From Lumbricus terrestris (Eukaryota > Annelida > Clitellata > Crassiclitellata > Lumbricidae), in the NCBI GenBank assembly GCA_949752735.1, contig OX457044.1:19021685-19085684 (forward strand): a stretch of DNA of 64,000 nucleotides. The letters run 5' to 3'. Position 1 is the stretch's first letter. Every line of letters starts with the position of its first letter. Under the pieces are notes generated by a model. That model was not told the DNA's origin. It ran no database searches and was given only the letters and a program-made list of their open reading frames with translations. Shown here piece by piece: positions 11,001-23,300 of the stretch. The position numbers and the translations under genes are program-made.

Positions 11001-14000
11001 TATTTGTTTTGCAGATCTGACGCTGTTCGAGCTGTTACTGTGTCTTATTTTGTTTCTCTTTTTTTCCTGTTGCAGCTGATGTCGATGTTTGAAGATATAC
11101 TGGAGGACACAAAACTGCTGAAGGAGAATAACAATGACATGGCCAAGAAACTTGCCTCTGGGCAGACAGCGGTAAACTTGTCTGGCAGTTCAATTTAAGA
11201 CGTTGAAAATAGATAATTATTGGCAGATTCCATGAGTTAAAGATACATATGTGACGCCACGGCTCAAAACCCGTCGCTCGCTGCTTCCTAGATATTGCGC
11301 TCGAAGCCGAATTAGGTGAGGGGGTCAAGAATGTAGAATGTTCTTAAATTCAGCAGATGGCTATGAATTCGCCGTAAGTTGCGAATTAGTAACTTGAATT
11401 TTATTATGTTTGCATTATTTTATTCGGAATATATCTATTTATTGCCCAGCAGAATTGCGGATCATCCATAAGTGTTTTCTGAGTACCTTGATAGCATAAA
11501 TATTCTTAAACTTTTTATTCGATTTTCTGACTCTAAGCTAAAGAAAGAATCAAACGAGTATAACTTTAGTTAGAAAAAAAGATATTTTCATTCAGTGAAT
11601 GATATTTTAAAGCAGAGCCATTGTATCATATCACTGAATAGAAAAGATCGGAAACCGACATGTGACGAGTTTTGAGCCAAGGGTGTCACATATGGTTGCT
11701 ATAGAAAAACATGACATTTGTACAGTTATATTTACCAAATGTAATCCAGGAACTTTGCTATCAAGTCTGGATGAGATGGCTGTAGATGTGGTCTGTGCAT
11801 GATCGGAGTCCACCAATGTTAACTTCTGATAATTATCTGAGTGTTGCTTGGTGTGTGATGAGTTTTCTGTTCTAAATTACGTGAGTTTTATTTATGCCAG
11901 TATGAGAATTGTAGAAAAAAGATTCAGGGGTTAGATGTTGATTTCTGTGTTGTTGGGGGGGGAGAGAGAGCAATGAATACTTTACTATGGGTTTTATAAG
12001 AAAGACTAGGGCCTGAACCCCACAAGCTCCCCGGCAATTCTCACCCTCATTTTGGCTAGCATAGAGTGCTGTTGATTGGTTCTATTGAATCGGTGCTGTT
12101 TATCTGTTTCGTTATGTTTGCAGTTACTGCATTTACCTCACCATCATTTTATGTGTTTTTTTACATTGTGGATGTTGTACTTTTGTAATCTAAGAATCTA
12201 AGAATAATCTTTTATCTCTGTTTCATTTTTTTTCCAGTCAAAGGAGATTGATAACTTGAAAGAGCAACTTGAAAATCTCAAGAAACATATGGTAGGAACA
12301 ACGCTGTTGCTTTATGTTACATGTTCTTCACACTGTCCTGGCCTTGGTTCATTTCTCACAAACGAGAAGGTACTTAAGCAATTTTAGTTTTCATTTTAAG
12401 AGACCCTCATAAGGCAATTAGCTTAGTGTCTTCTACTACCTGCATTCAATGTATTTTGCATTCATATATGCATTTAGTTGCATAAGTCTGCACTCTCATG
12501 TATTTACGTATAAATGTACTTGTGCGGATGTATGTATATGTACTTGCAGACATACAAACATACTGTTTTGCATCTCATTATTCAGACATGAATATTTATT
12601 TGTATATATATATATATATATATACCTACACATTTGTGCATTATATGCAAATATCAGTCTTAGTAACCATGGCCAAGAAAAAGGAATGGACTTTTACATT
12701 TTCAGTTCAATTTATTGATTCCAGAATCATGAAAAAATAATTCAACGGTAACATAATATGCAAGTTTGAAGGGATGCGGGAGACATAGGAGGGACTATAT
12801 AGGGTCGCCCGTGCACCAGGGTTAAGTGAAAATGCCAGATGTTAATGCAGAGTTGAGAATTAGATTTAAGAGTCATGATTATTGTGTGAAACCAAGCAAG
12901 ACAAAATGAACATAAAAGACGCTTCAGGAACAAAAGACAAAAGACAGTATCAAACAAAAAAAAACGTGAAAAAGAAGCAGCCTTAAGTGATGGATTATAT
13001 AGGGCAATTCCACGGGAAATGGACATAAAAGTCAAAAAAAAATTTGGGGAATTTTGTTAATATAAAGGTATCATTTTAAAGCTAAGAGACCCTAGTGTTC
13101 AAAATAATAATTAGAATCAATAATATTTGGTGAGATGACCGTCAGCCAGCTTACATTTGATGTCAACATGGTCTGCGCAATTCTGTTACAGAAATATTAA
13201 AAGGTTTGTTTTTTAAGTTATGGCAACAATTGGTTGATTTTATCAAACAAGCTACATCAGTTGGATGGAAGGTCCACTTGGTAAGTATTTTCAAGTAAAA
13301 CTTTGAACAATTAATAACAGTTCACTTTTTTTACTTCAGAAGTTTGGGGTGTACTTTTCAATGTTACGTCAGTGACAAAAAATTAAGACTTTTTAGAATA
13401 TAACCAAAAGTAGCAAAGCAAAAATTCTGAAAATTTTTAAACTTCTGATGCAACATATTAGCAATACAACTAAATAGTTGAAATTTTGTTTTAAATTTTA
13501 AGTAAATGTGTAACTGTGTCACTGACGTAACATTCATGTTGTCCCTCACGTAACAATATATGTCACTGATAGCAAGAAACTTGTTTAAATTCGGTATATA
13601 CTACTAAAAATGCACTTATAAATTCAGTAATTGACATCCTAGCTTCGATTTGAAGTAAGCCCTCATTATAATCATCATCATCATCCTCCCCCTCCTCCTC
13701 CTCCTCATCATCATTATCATCAATTTTTCATCATCACAGTAAACCAAACTAGTGATTTGCTTTTGCACACAGGGTGAGACACGTCACAAAAAACTGGGGC
13801 TGAGCTAACATGAATGAGTCACATGAAGAAGTAGCTAAAGTAAGGTGGCCATCATGCAGAAGAATGCTGAGTAGCAACAATAATGGCAACTAGTGGGACA
13901 AAAACAGAAAGAAATCTACCAAATGTACAATGCACAGCCTTTATGGTTAAAATATCGTCACCCCAACTGAATCAGATCATGCAGCAACTTCAAGAGTTTC

Positions 14001-14332
14001 TTATCTGCTCAGTAATATATAGGAAAAGCAGTTATTCGACAAAATAAAATCTTTTAAAAGTACTCCAAAGAAAGTTGCTCTCATGAACTTCTTAACAACA
14101 AACTTTGGCATAGCATTGCAGACAGTGCTTAAAGTGTAAAAAAAGAAGTGCATGGACGCCCCTAATTGCTTCATATATCCGCTGTCTGTCTGTTTGTCTG
14201 TCTGTATGTCTGTCTGTCTGTCTGTCTGTATGTCTGTCTGTCTGTCTGTCTGTTCCTCTGTCTTCATCTCTGTCACGCTCGCGCGCTCGCTCTCTTTATC
14301 TCTATCCATCTTCCTGAAGCCAACGCACCGCG

Positions 14333-14386
<54 letters not shown>

Positions 14387-17300
14387 AACACTGAGTGAGT
14401 GCATGGGGTGGGGAAAATAAGTGGGCATGGGGAGTAGGAGTGGGGACGCGGTGAAATTAGGGTGGGGAAGTTGGGGATTGGCCAGGAGCGGGGCGATTCC
14501 TAAATTTCCCAGCTAGTAATATATTATATATATATATATATATGTGTGTATATATAATAAACACCGTATATATACTTGGGCATGGATCCATACAGGCCTA
14601 ATGATGCAGGCTAATATCAGTCACCGGCTCCTCTTCAACCCGCTCCTCTTTCATCCTAATGCTTCTTGGCCGATTCTTTCCACTGATTCATCACAACATC
14701 ACTTCTTACAGTTTTGTATCTCTTTCAAGAATCTTATTCACATTTCTACTCCATAATTTGACTCATTCAATTGCTACTTCCAATTCTGAACACCATGCAT
14801 GCATGATGTATAGACAGCACGTGCTTTCCGCCATGCAGCACAGCTGACCATTATTTTGATTCTCAGCCTTGGCTCTGTCGACTTTTGTTTATAGGCCTAT
14901 AGCCTACATTTTGTTATTTTCCCCGCGACTGAGCTTTTAAAGAAACCTACAGATCACAGCTGCGATTACAAGCAAGAAACTGCTATTAAAACGATTGTTT
15001 TGTATGGAAGAAATGAATTATACAGAATGTTGTGTCGCTCGATCATAGCTTAATGCTGTTTGTCAGTTTTTTTGCATAAGCCTATACACAGAATTATTAG
15101 TCTGCTTAGTTGAACTTACCATCACAGCTGGTGACATGGTGAAAACAACGGATAACATTGTTCAAATACTTTAAAAAGCGCTCCTTTAGACAAAGTGCTT
15201 TGCTTATTTACCTTAGGCCTACTTATTTAAAATTATGAATAATCCACTGCACACTAAGATGATAGTCTTCGACTCTTCGTCCTGAGAAGAACTGATATAG
15301 AGGCATAGCCTATGCATCCTCTCTGCTTCCTCGCTCTCTTATCTGTTTCACCGTCGCAGAACATTTATCTGTCAGCAGCTATAACTTATCATAATTATGT
15401 TGCTTGCTTTCAGTTGAGTCAGGCATAAAGAGAATAAAATTTCCACGATCTAGATACCAGCAATGATATTTTGATAGTAACAAATGAACCCAGAGTTGTG
15501 TGGGCGTGTCTCTGCTTCGCGCCATTTGTGGAAGGGGATTGCAATTCCTTCACGTTCCCGCTCCAAAGCTCAAAAGTGGGGGAGGGAAATTCTTTTCTTT
15601 CCTTCCCTCCTCATTGTCTACGACACTCATACTGTGTGGACAGTGAACACACTGTAGCCGCCTATAATCATGTCAGCTCTGCCCCATTGCGATTTTAATA
15701 AGGCTACGCATGAATTCACAGCCCGTACGAATACGATAGACAGCCAAATGCTTTCATGATTCAAAACCATAAAATTTCCTTACAGAATCAAAAAGTGGTA
15801 GTGACTATCACCACCACTTTTAAAAGTCGCAGACTCACAATAGAAAATTGTTCCTGTGTCTATAAGGTAGATATAATAATGCATCATAATTATTATTGTG
15901 GCGTATCTTGGTATTTTTGGGCATATATAGGCGAGTGACTGCAATCCGATATTAAACAACAACATTAAAACACATTAATTTTGACGATTAATTTGTATGA
16001 CTTCGTTCCATTCTACACGGTGAACGGGAAAAAAACGAACCTCTACAATAAAAAAATTAAAGCCAAATATGCGAAACTATAATTAAGAATAAAACTATTT
16101 TATTCCAAACAACAAACTTAACTAGTTTTTATAATTATGCGCTATTCCAATCAAAATTTGAAGTAATTAAAATGCTTAAAATAGGCTAAATAGCGAATAG
16201 AGCGACTGAACTAACGGAGGTCAACAGGCTTGAGCGATCAAGGCAGTTGTCGATTCGCTATCGAGCAAACTTGGTACATTTCAAATACCTTAATCCCGTG
16301 GACTATAAAATCGGGTTTGTGATGCAGGAGAAAGTTTACAAGAAAAGGTACGCGATGTCGGAGAACTACCTCAGCGTATAATACAGGAATGGGGCGAATT
16401 TGGTAAAGTTGTAATCGATTCAGCAATTAGTTATCAGTGGCAAGCGCGCGTCTCTGGGCGTGTGTTGAGGCCGAAGGAGGAAATTTTGAACATACATTGT
16501 AACTAACAAATGATGCACAGTATAGTTATCTGATTCTTTTCCTTTAAACTGAAATTTCTCCATATTTTTTTATTAAAATGAACAAATTATTACACAAATT
16601 GTCGTAGTAATAGGAGAGGTTCGTTTTTTCGTTCACCGTGTATAGATGCCCTTAGGAGACCCACGCCAACATATACATAGTGCGAGCGCAAGGGGATAAG
16701 GGAATTGGAGCAAGACCAGAGACGGACAGACAGACGGACAGACCGGGAAGGAGGGAGGGAGGGAGGGAGGGAGATAGATGGCGAAGTGAGAGATAAGGAG
16801 AGACAAGGGGATGCAGCGATTCGGTTCAACTAAAATTTGAACTATCTAATATGACTGAAACTTTATACGCATGTATCTTTTGGCTCACTAGGGCAATCTA
16901 TCAAACTGAACGTCCTATAGAAACCTGCCGTCTATGGCTGTCTGGACGGTCGTCCATGCAGTCATGGACGACCTCCGTAACTGCATGGACGCCGTCCATG
17001 CAGTCATGGACGACCGTCCAGGCAGTTCTGGCCAAATAAGTGGCAGGACGGCGTCCAGCCTCGAAAATAAGTGCCTGGACGCCGTCCATGACCGTCCTGC
17101 CACACTTTAAGCCCTGATTGCAGATAAAAAGTACATAAAGATGTATAGATTAATGGACAGAAAGTGATATTGTTTCACATGAGCTGCTGGGAAAGAAGAA
17201 CTATGCAATATTTGTAAAGATGAATGGCACATGTGATAGTGTATAAAATAAAACATTGATGATGACACTAATGGAGGCATACGTTCGAGATCAAAATTCT

Positions 17301-20300
17301 GAAGTCAATGATTGGAACATGAAAATTTGCTTCATTGAGTCCGAAACATGTTGTTTCAGTGGGTGTAAAAGATCATAATGTATGTTGCTTCAAGCGTCGG
17401 GTTGATTTGAAAAAGTTGTCTTGTACACTACCAAACAGCAATCGAGCTACCGATTCAGTCAGTCCATGAGCTGCTATCTTGGAGTGCCAACTTATGGAAA
17501 TGCATAGGCATTTGTGAATCTTAAGTCAATAATGGTAAACAGAAGGGCTTCTTCACTCTCAGTGAACACATTGCAGTATCCAACAACACTGGATAATTTT
17601 TAAAGCATTCCTGCATACTTGTGAACCATGACTACTAAATTTAATGCAGTTAATGTTTGTCTTTTCAGAAGCGTTACGTCAGTGACATTTCAATGTTACG
17701 TCAGTGACATTTAGGCACCATTGAAATAAATACATAAATGACAGCTGGATAAAAAATTTAACTTTCTATGTATGCCACAACCTGTACTAATAATTTTAAA
17801 AACATTAATAAAATTTTTGCAGTCATATTTCAGAAGATTGTGATGCGAACATGAGTTACAATAATTTTGATGTCAGAATGTGTTACGTCAGTGACGATGC
17901 ACAAAAACTGTTTTTAAAAATACCCATAAATATTTCCTGCCAAGTCTTTTTTGGCTTTTAAGAAGGATTATATAGTTAAATAATTTGGCATAAATGTTTT
18001 GGCAAAGCAGTGATATCATAGTGTGCTAGAATTAAAAACGTTGCCATATTTCTCTCTGAATGTTACGTCAGTGACGGTGGAATTGTCCTATAAAATATCA
18101 TTTGCCTATAAATATTCAACCTGTCTCTGTCAGAGGCAGTTTTAGCTTTAGTTTATCATGTGGAGTAGTATAATTTGTTGTACTGCACGTTTTATCTGCA
18201 GATGAATTAACTAGGCTCAACAATCATTTTCTAGGTGATTTAGTAAGCGGCAAGCGGTCTGTTTTCTCCACCAAGGTCACTTGCATTCGTAATAGCATGT
18301 ACAGTTTTATATCATAAACAATCAGAAAAATAGCATACAGTTTTATACCATAAACGATCAGAAAACTGGAATTACTTTGTGTGGTTGATATTTTGCTGTA
18401 TCTTTTATTCGTTTGCTTCTAATTTAGCTGTTGTTGATTTTTCATCTATTGTAATCGCTCTCAATTGATACTTTGGTCTTTTATTGCAGCACTTTGGTTG
18501 ATATGAGTTCACTTTTTTCTTCTTGTCAGACTCATATGGGAGATCGACTGGACGAATTTCCAGGCGATGACTTCTTTGACAGTCTTCCGACGTGGGCTGC
18601 ACTTGAGGCCTACTTCAAAGGACTCAAAGAGCAGCTGGACCAAAGCATAGCGGTACGTCGGTTGGCTTTATGTTATTTGTTTGTTTGTGCACTTGTTATA
18701 GCACCCCTTCAAGTTCTCTCTACTCAGAGGCGCTCCCGACTGCAGAGCGGACTCTGCAGCGGAGTTTCACGCCGAAGCGCTGAGCAATTGCAAGTGAAGG
18801 ACTTGCCCAAGGTCCCTACGCGACGACGTGAGGTGGATTCGAACCGCGAACCTTCCGGCTTCAAGGCAACGACGCCACCACTACACCACCGCGCCCCACA
18901 TTATTTATCCCTACATCTGTGGCTGTACGGGGTGAAAGATAGCATGGTGGTTAGCATGCTGGATTGTCAAGCGAGAGGGCGGGGATTCAAATCCATGCTA
19001 GGACAGAAATTTGGTTTCGAGTTGTGACTCCATCTGTGGCCCTAGCAGCTGTAATGAGTACACTGACAGTGAGACGATGAGATGGCAGATGGAGAACTGC
19101 CACCCACTGTCGCTAGCCAGGACTAAGAAAATGAAATAACTAACTCTTGAGACCCATGGTCAGGGTTTCGTGGGAACGCGTGGGAATGGCGGTCCCACTG
19201 CTCTCGAATTTCTTGGCCTGCGTTCCCACTGCTCACCATACATGGAACCCTTGAAACATGGGCGTTCCCAGTAAAACTTCATCAGCATTCCCACTGCTCA
19301 CAGTTGGCGTTCCCACTGCTCACCCAAACCACTTTAACCACTGCCCAATGTGCCCATGTTGGCCTTTCAGGCTAACTCTCAGTGAACTGCTCTTCTTGTT
19401 TAGCTATAAGTAGCTTTTATGATGATATGTAAGCAGCAATCATACCTCCTTAATGCATCTGCTTGTTTGATTACCCGCCTCCCTCGTTTCTCTCACATTT
19501 CGACTTTCATAACTGAGCACCTTCACTGGCTTCCTTTGACTGCCCAGATTCTATATAAAATTCTTTTTCTTGCCTATAAGATGTTTTTGGGTCAAGCGCC
19601 TCGCCACCTTTGTGATCTTATTAGGAAGCCTATCTCAGCTACCATTGGACGTCCTCTCCGCTCTTTAGACCGTCATGATCTTCTTGTGCCACGATCTCGG
19701 ACTGCCACAGCCCAACATCGCGTCTTTGCCTCTGTCTGCCCTTTACTATGGAATGGCATTCCTGCTATTATTCGTGCTCAGATTTTATCTGGATGTCTTA
19801 CTTTTTCTGCCCGTTGTCTTAAGACTTTTCTTTCTCCAGGAGTTCTTCGCACTGGGAGCGCATCTGATTAGGTTGTACTGTGAGAGGCGCTTTATAAATC
19901 CCCAAATAGAATAGAATAGCAATTGATGACGCAGTTCTGCGTTAACATTTTAACGACGAGAGTCAACTTTGTTGTTAAAGTGCTAAAGAATTGCCTGAAG
20001 TTCTGACAGACATAAAGCTACTCTAATAGCGAGCTCTCTGTTCCCGTCTCCAACCGAATTAATAACTTGTGGTGATCCATTCATACAATTAATTGTAATC
20101 GTAATGCGCTGTGGCAGTTTGAAATTAAACGATTATTGTTATTATTATTATTATTATTATTGTTATTGTTCTTTATGCCTTAGGAAAAGAACTCGGAAAC
20201 CCAGCAACAAATGGCAGCAAATCGTAGGCGTTCATCAAGTCGTCCTCCTATTCCTGGTCCGACAATCCCCCTTCAGTCACTCCTTGAACAACTTGGTGCC

Positions 20301-23300
20301 CTCTATAAGCTGCACAATGAACTCGTCGATCGGGTCGGCAAACTTGAGGTATGTAGAACTATGAGATGTATTGATTTTTTGCATATTCTGTGCTTTAAGT
20401 TTGAGTTATATCTTGTCTTCTAACTAGCAACTCATTACGCAGGCTGTCTGTTCTGTTAGTGGTTAAGTTAAGATTTATGTCTACTGTAATTTGCATTCTT
20501 GTGAATTGTTTAAATTGCATAAATGTACGCTGTAACCGCTTTCGGTCCGTCAACCAGTTTGTTTCAATAAAGAAAATATTATTATGAATTATTGCAACTC
20601 ACAATTGAATGGAATTTATATTATATCTTGAAAGTCAGCTTTAGGGAATATGTGCAGCTTCACTGTTCAGTGATTTTGCCAAGGGTATCAAAGAGCCAGC
20701 CCGAAGGTTATTTCTGGCTGGCTGATGATGTGTTACTGGTCCACAAAGACTTGTCTGAAGACTACTGTGATTTTGTGACTGATAATAAAAATCATTTTTT
20801 TTTATTAACCTAATTTGATTGTTTGTTTGCTAATAGGCACCATCTAAGATATAGTTTTGCAAAAAAACATTTCCTGGGGATGGGCTTACTGAGTGCCTCC
20901 CATTCCCCTATCCTCCCATACCCCTATCCTCCCATACCCCTATCCTCACATACCCCTATCCTGTCATACCCATACTCAGTGCCTAAAGTGTGGAAAAATA
21001 AGTGCCTGGACTCCTCTTACGTCTCCGAAAGAAGTTCCTGGAGGCCCCTTATCTTTATAGTCTGTGCTTACCAATAAGTGGCTGGACGGCGTTCAGATTT
21101 TAAAACAAGTGCATGGACGCCGTCCATGACCGTCCAGGCACACTTTAAGCCCTGCCCATACTCCTATCCTCCCATACTCTATCCTCCCTTATCCTTCCAC
21201 ACCCCTATCTTCCCATACCCTATCCTTCCATACCTCTATCACTCCATTCCCCAATCCTCCCATTTCCCTATCCTCCCATACCTCTATCCCACCACTTGCT
21301 GGGAAATATTACTGCGATTAAAATCGGTTTGACACCCCTTCATTGAGTACATGATTCCTGCCATCAGATATGACCCCCCCTAAGCACTGCAGTGTTTCAT
21401 TTTCTTTCTGTCTAGTCTGCCCTTGGAAAGGATTTCGAGACAAAGATGAGTTCACTTGAAGAGTCGATAGCTGGTGACAGAAAAGAGTTGCAGAAGTTGG
21501 GTATGAAACAACGTTCTTGTCTAGCTAAATCTTTTATGTTTAAATTACACAGTAACATGTAATAGAATTACAAATTACCAATTACAATTGTGATTTAAAG
21601 GTGCTATATAAATGTACAGATACAATACATTGCAGTGATATGTTAATTACATTACGTATTCATTCCTTTCTTAAAATGTGTGAGGACTATTAAAGGCGCT
21701 AAGAATTAAAGATGCGATTTCTTTGTTACCAGCTGCTGCAACCGATCGATTGATCTGTCGGATTCAGGGGATCGAAGACCAGATCTGTTGTCTGCGTCAG
21801 GTGATCAACCGGTTGCGAGGAACGGACGCAGACACGTGCGGAATCATGACGACGGACGATGAAATCGCCTGTCTACGAAATCTCGTCAACAAGGTATTTG
21901 CCGCTGTTCCTGTCTGATTGGTAAGGCAGCAGACATACATACCATTGTTTTAAGTGCTGGTTTGATTGTGTGATGGCCGGTTTTTTATTGTTGTGGAGAT
22001 ACATCATTATTGAGAAAATGTTGTTCGGTTGCAGCTGTAGTGTTATTCATTTGCACTGTGGTGTAAAGATCCTGCAAAACTAGATGGGATTATTGGCGTA
22101 TGTAATAAATAAACGATAAAATAGTGCTATATAAGTTTGCAACTATAATTATGAGCATAATGTGTCTGTAGCAGATTTAAACCAGGATGGACCATATTCC
22201 TCTGACGCAGGTTTTTTTTTAACGTGCAGTTCTACACAAAACGTTCTAAATGGATTCGTGCAGTTGTAGAAGCACTTCCGTCACGTTCCGTGCAGTTAAA
22301 ACTAGTAAAAAATAGGTCATTTTCTCAGATTGGGAGTAATTTACCATGGAGGATGAAAAGGAGAGAAGAGGATGTGCAGTTCTAAAAATTCCTTAAAAAC
22401 AGCCTTGCTCTGACGCATCCCATTTCTGTATTGTATTACACATGGTGGACAAACTAATTATGACTAAAAGTGTTTGAAGAAGTTAGTGCTGTTAGACATG
22501 GGTGAATGGAGGAGGCAATCTGGGATATGGTTTGAGGGGCACATCGTTCATTGTCAGACAATGAAACTGATGTTGAGTTATATCGAAAAGTCCAATTTCA
22601 GTGTGGGTTGACCACATAAATGTTTAATTAAAGACATGTATGATATCGCTATTAAATGAACAATGTACAAAATTTGAATTAAGGACGGGAGACATCCAGA
22701 AATGAAGAGCATGGTGGTGATGGTAGTGGTAGCTGGGATGGTTGTGGCTATGGTGAGGTGGTTATTGTGAAGGTTGTGGTGGCTATGTTGTTCGTGGTGT
22801 TGGTGTTGGTGACTATGAAAAGTTAAGAAAATTCATATTTATACTTGAATCACAATCATCATCGTCATCATTGGTACAATTATGTATCAGTTGTGAGAGA
22901 GTTAAATCACTCTTTAGTCAGAGTAGTTCTCCTATATTTTTTGTTTTACAGCTTCAATGTGAAGTGGACATGCTGAGATGTTACGGCCAGGGAGTTTCCG
23001 TTCCCGGATCCAATAGTCCAGTTGCTAGTGGCCATGGACTTCCCGGAGGTCAGAATGGAGCGAAGGGCTGTGGAAATGCTCTCGCATGTGGTCCAAACAG
23101 TAACAAGGGTGGCTACGGTTCCTTCTGTTGCCCTCCGCAAAATCAGAATTTCGAATCAGACATACAGGTAGATGATATAGCTTAAAATTCCAGGAACGTT
23201 TTAAATGGTAGCATTAACTAAGGTTTCTTGCATAATTTATGATCAGTTAGTGTTAGACTGTCTGCCAATTTTCCTTGATTAGTTTGATCATCAGGCTACG

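Larger units (their letters stand above)
14123..17116. mobile_element. 3-kb nonautonomous hAT-like element, TSD ATTGCAGA
   Basis: Left end CAGTGCTTAAAGTGTAAA, right end CACACTTTAAGCCCTG, perfect TSD ATTGCAGA (14115-14122, 17117-17124). The interior contains (TCTG)n, (TA)n, a nested Tc1/mariner-like element and, near the right end, inverted GTCCATGCAGTCATGGAC units. ORFs inside (up to 79 codons) resemble no transposase. Confidence 0.85.
13001..18090. mobile_element. Outer DNA element with TIR TAGGGCAATTCCAC and ACGTCAGTGA iterons
   Basis: The left end TAGGGCAATTCCAC and the right end GTGGAATTGTCCTA are inverted repeats (one mismatch), flanked by TA on both sides. Six copies of TGTTACGTCAGTGAC[AG] occur near the ends (13362, 13517 inverted, 17672, 17694, 17881, 18061). 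The element was about 2.1 kb before the hAT element at 14123-17116 inserted. No transposase frame is visible. Confidence 0.65.

Noticed and set aside
14001..14384. ORFs rich in Cys/Leu/Ser/Val or Thr/Asp/Arg/Gln
   Set aside because: Artefacts of the (TCTG)n array inside a transposon.
18473..19027. 184-codon ORF as a separate gene
   Set aside because: The first third is exon 7 of the DUF4795 gene; the rest runs through a donor site into two SINEs.
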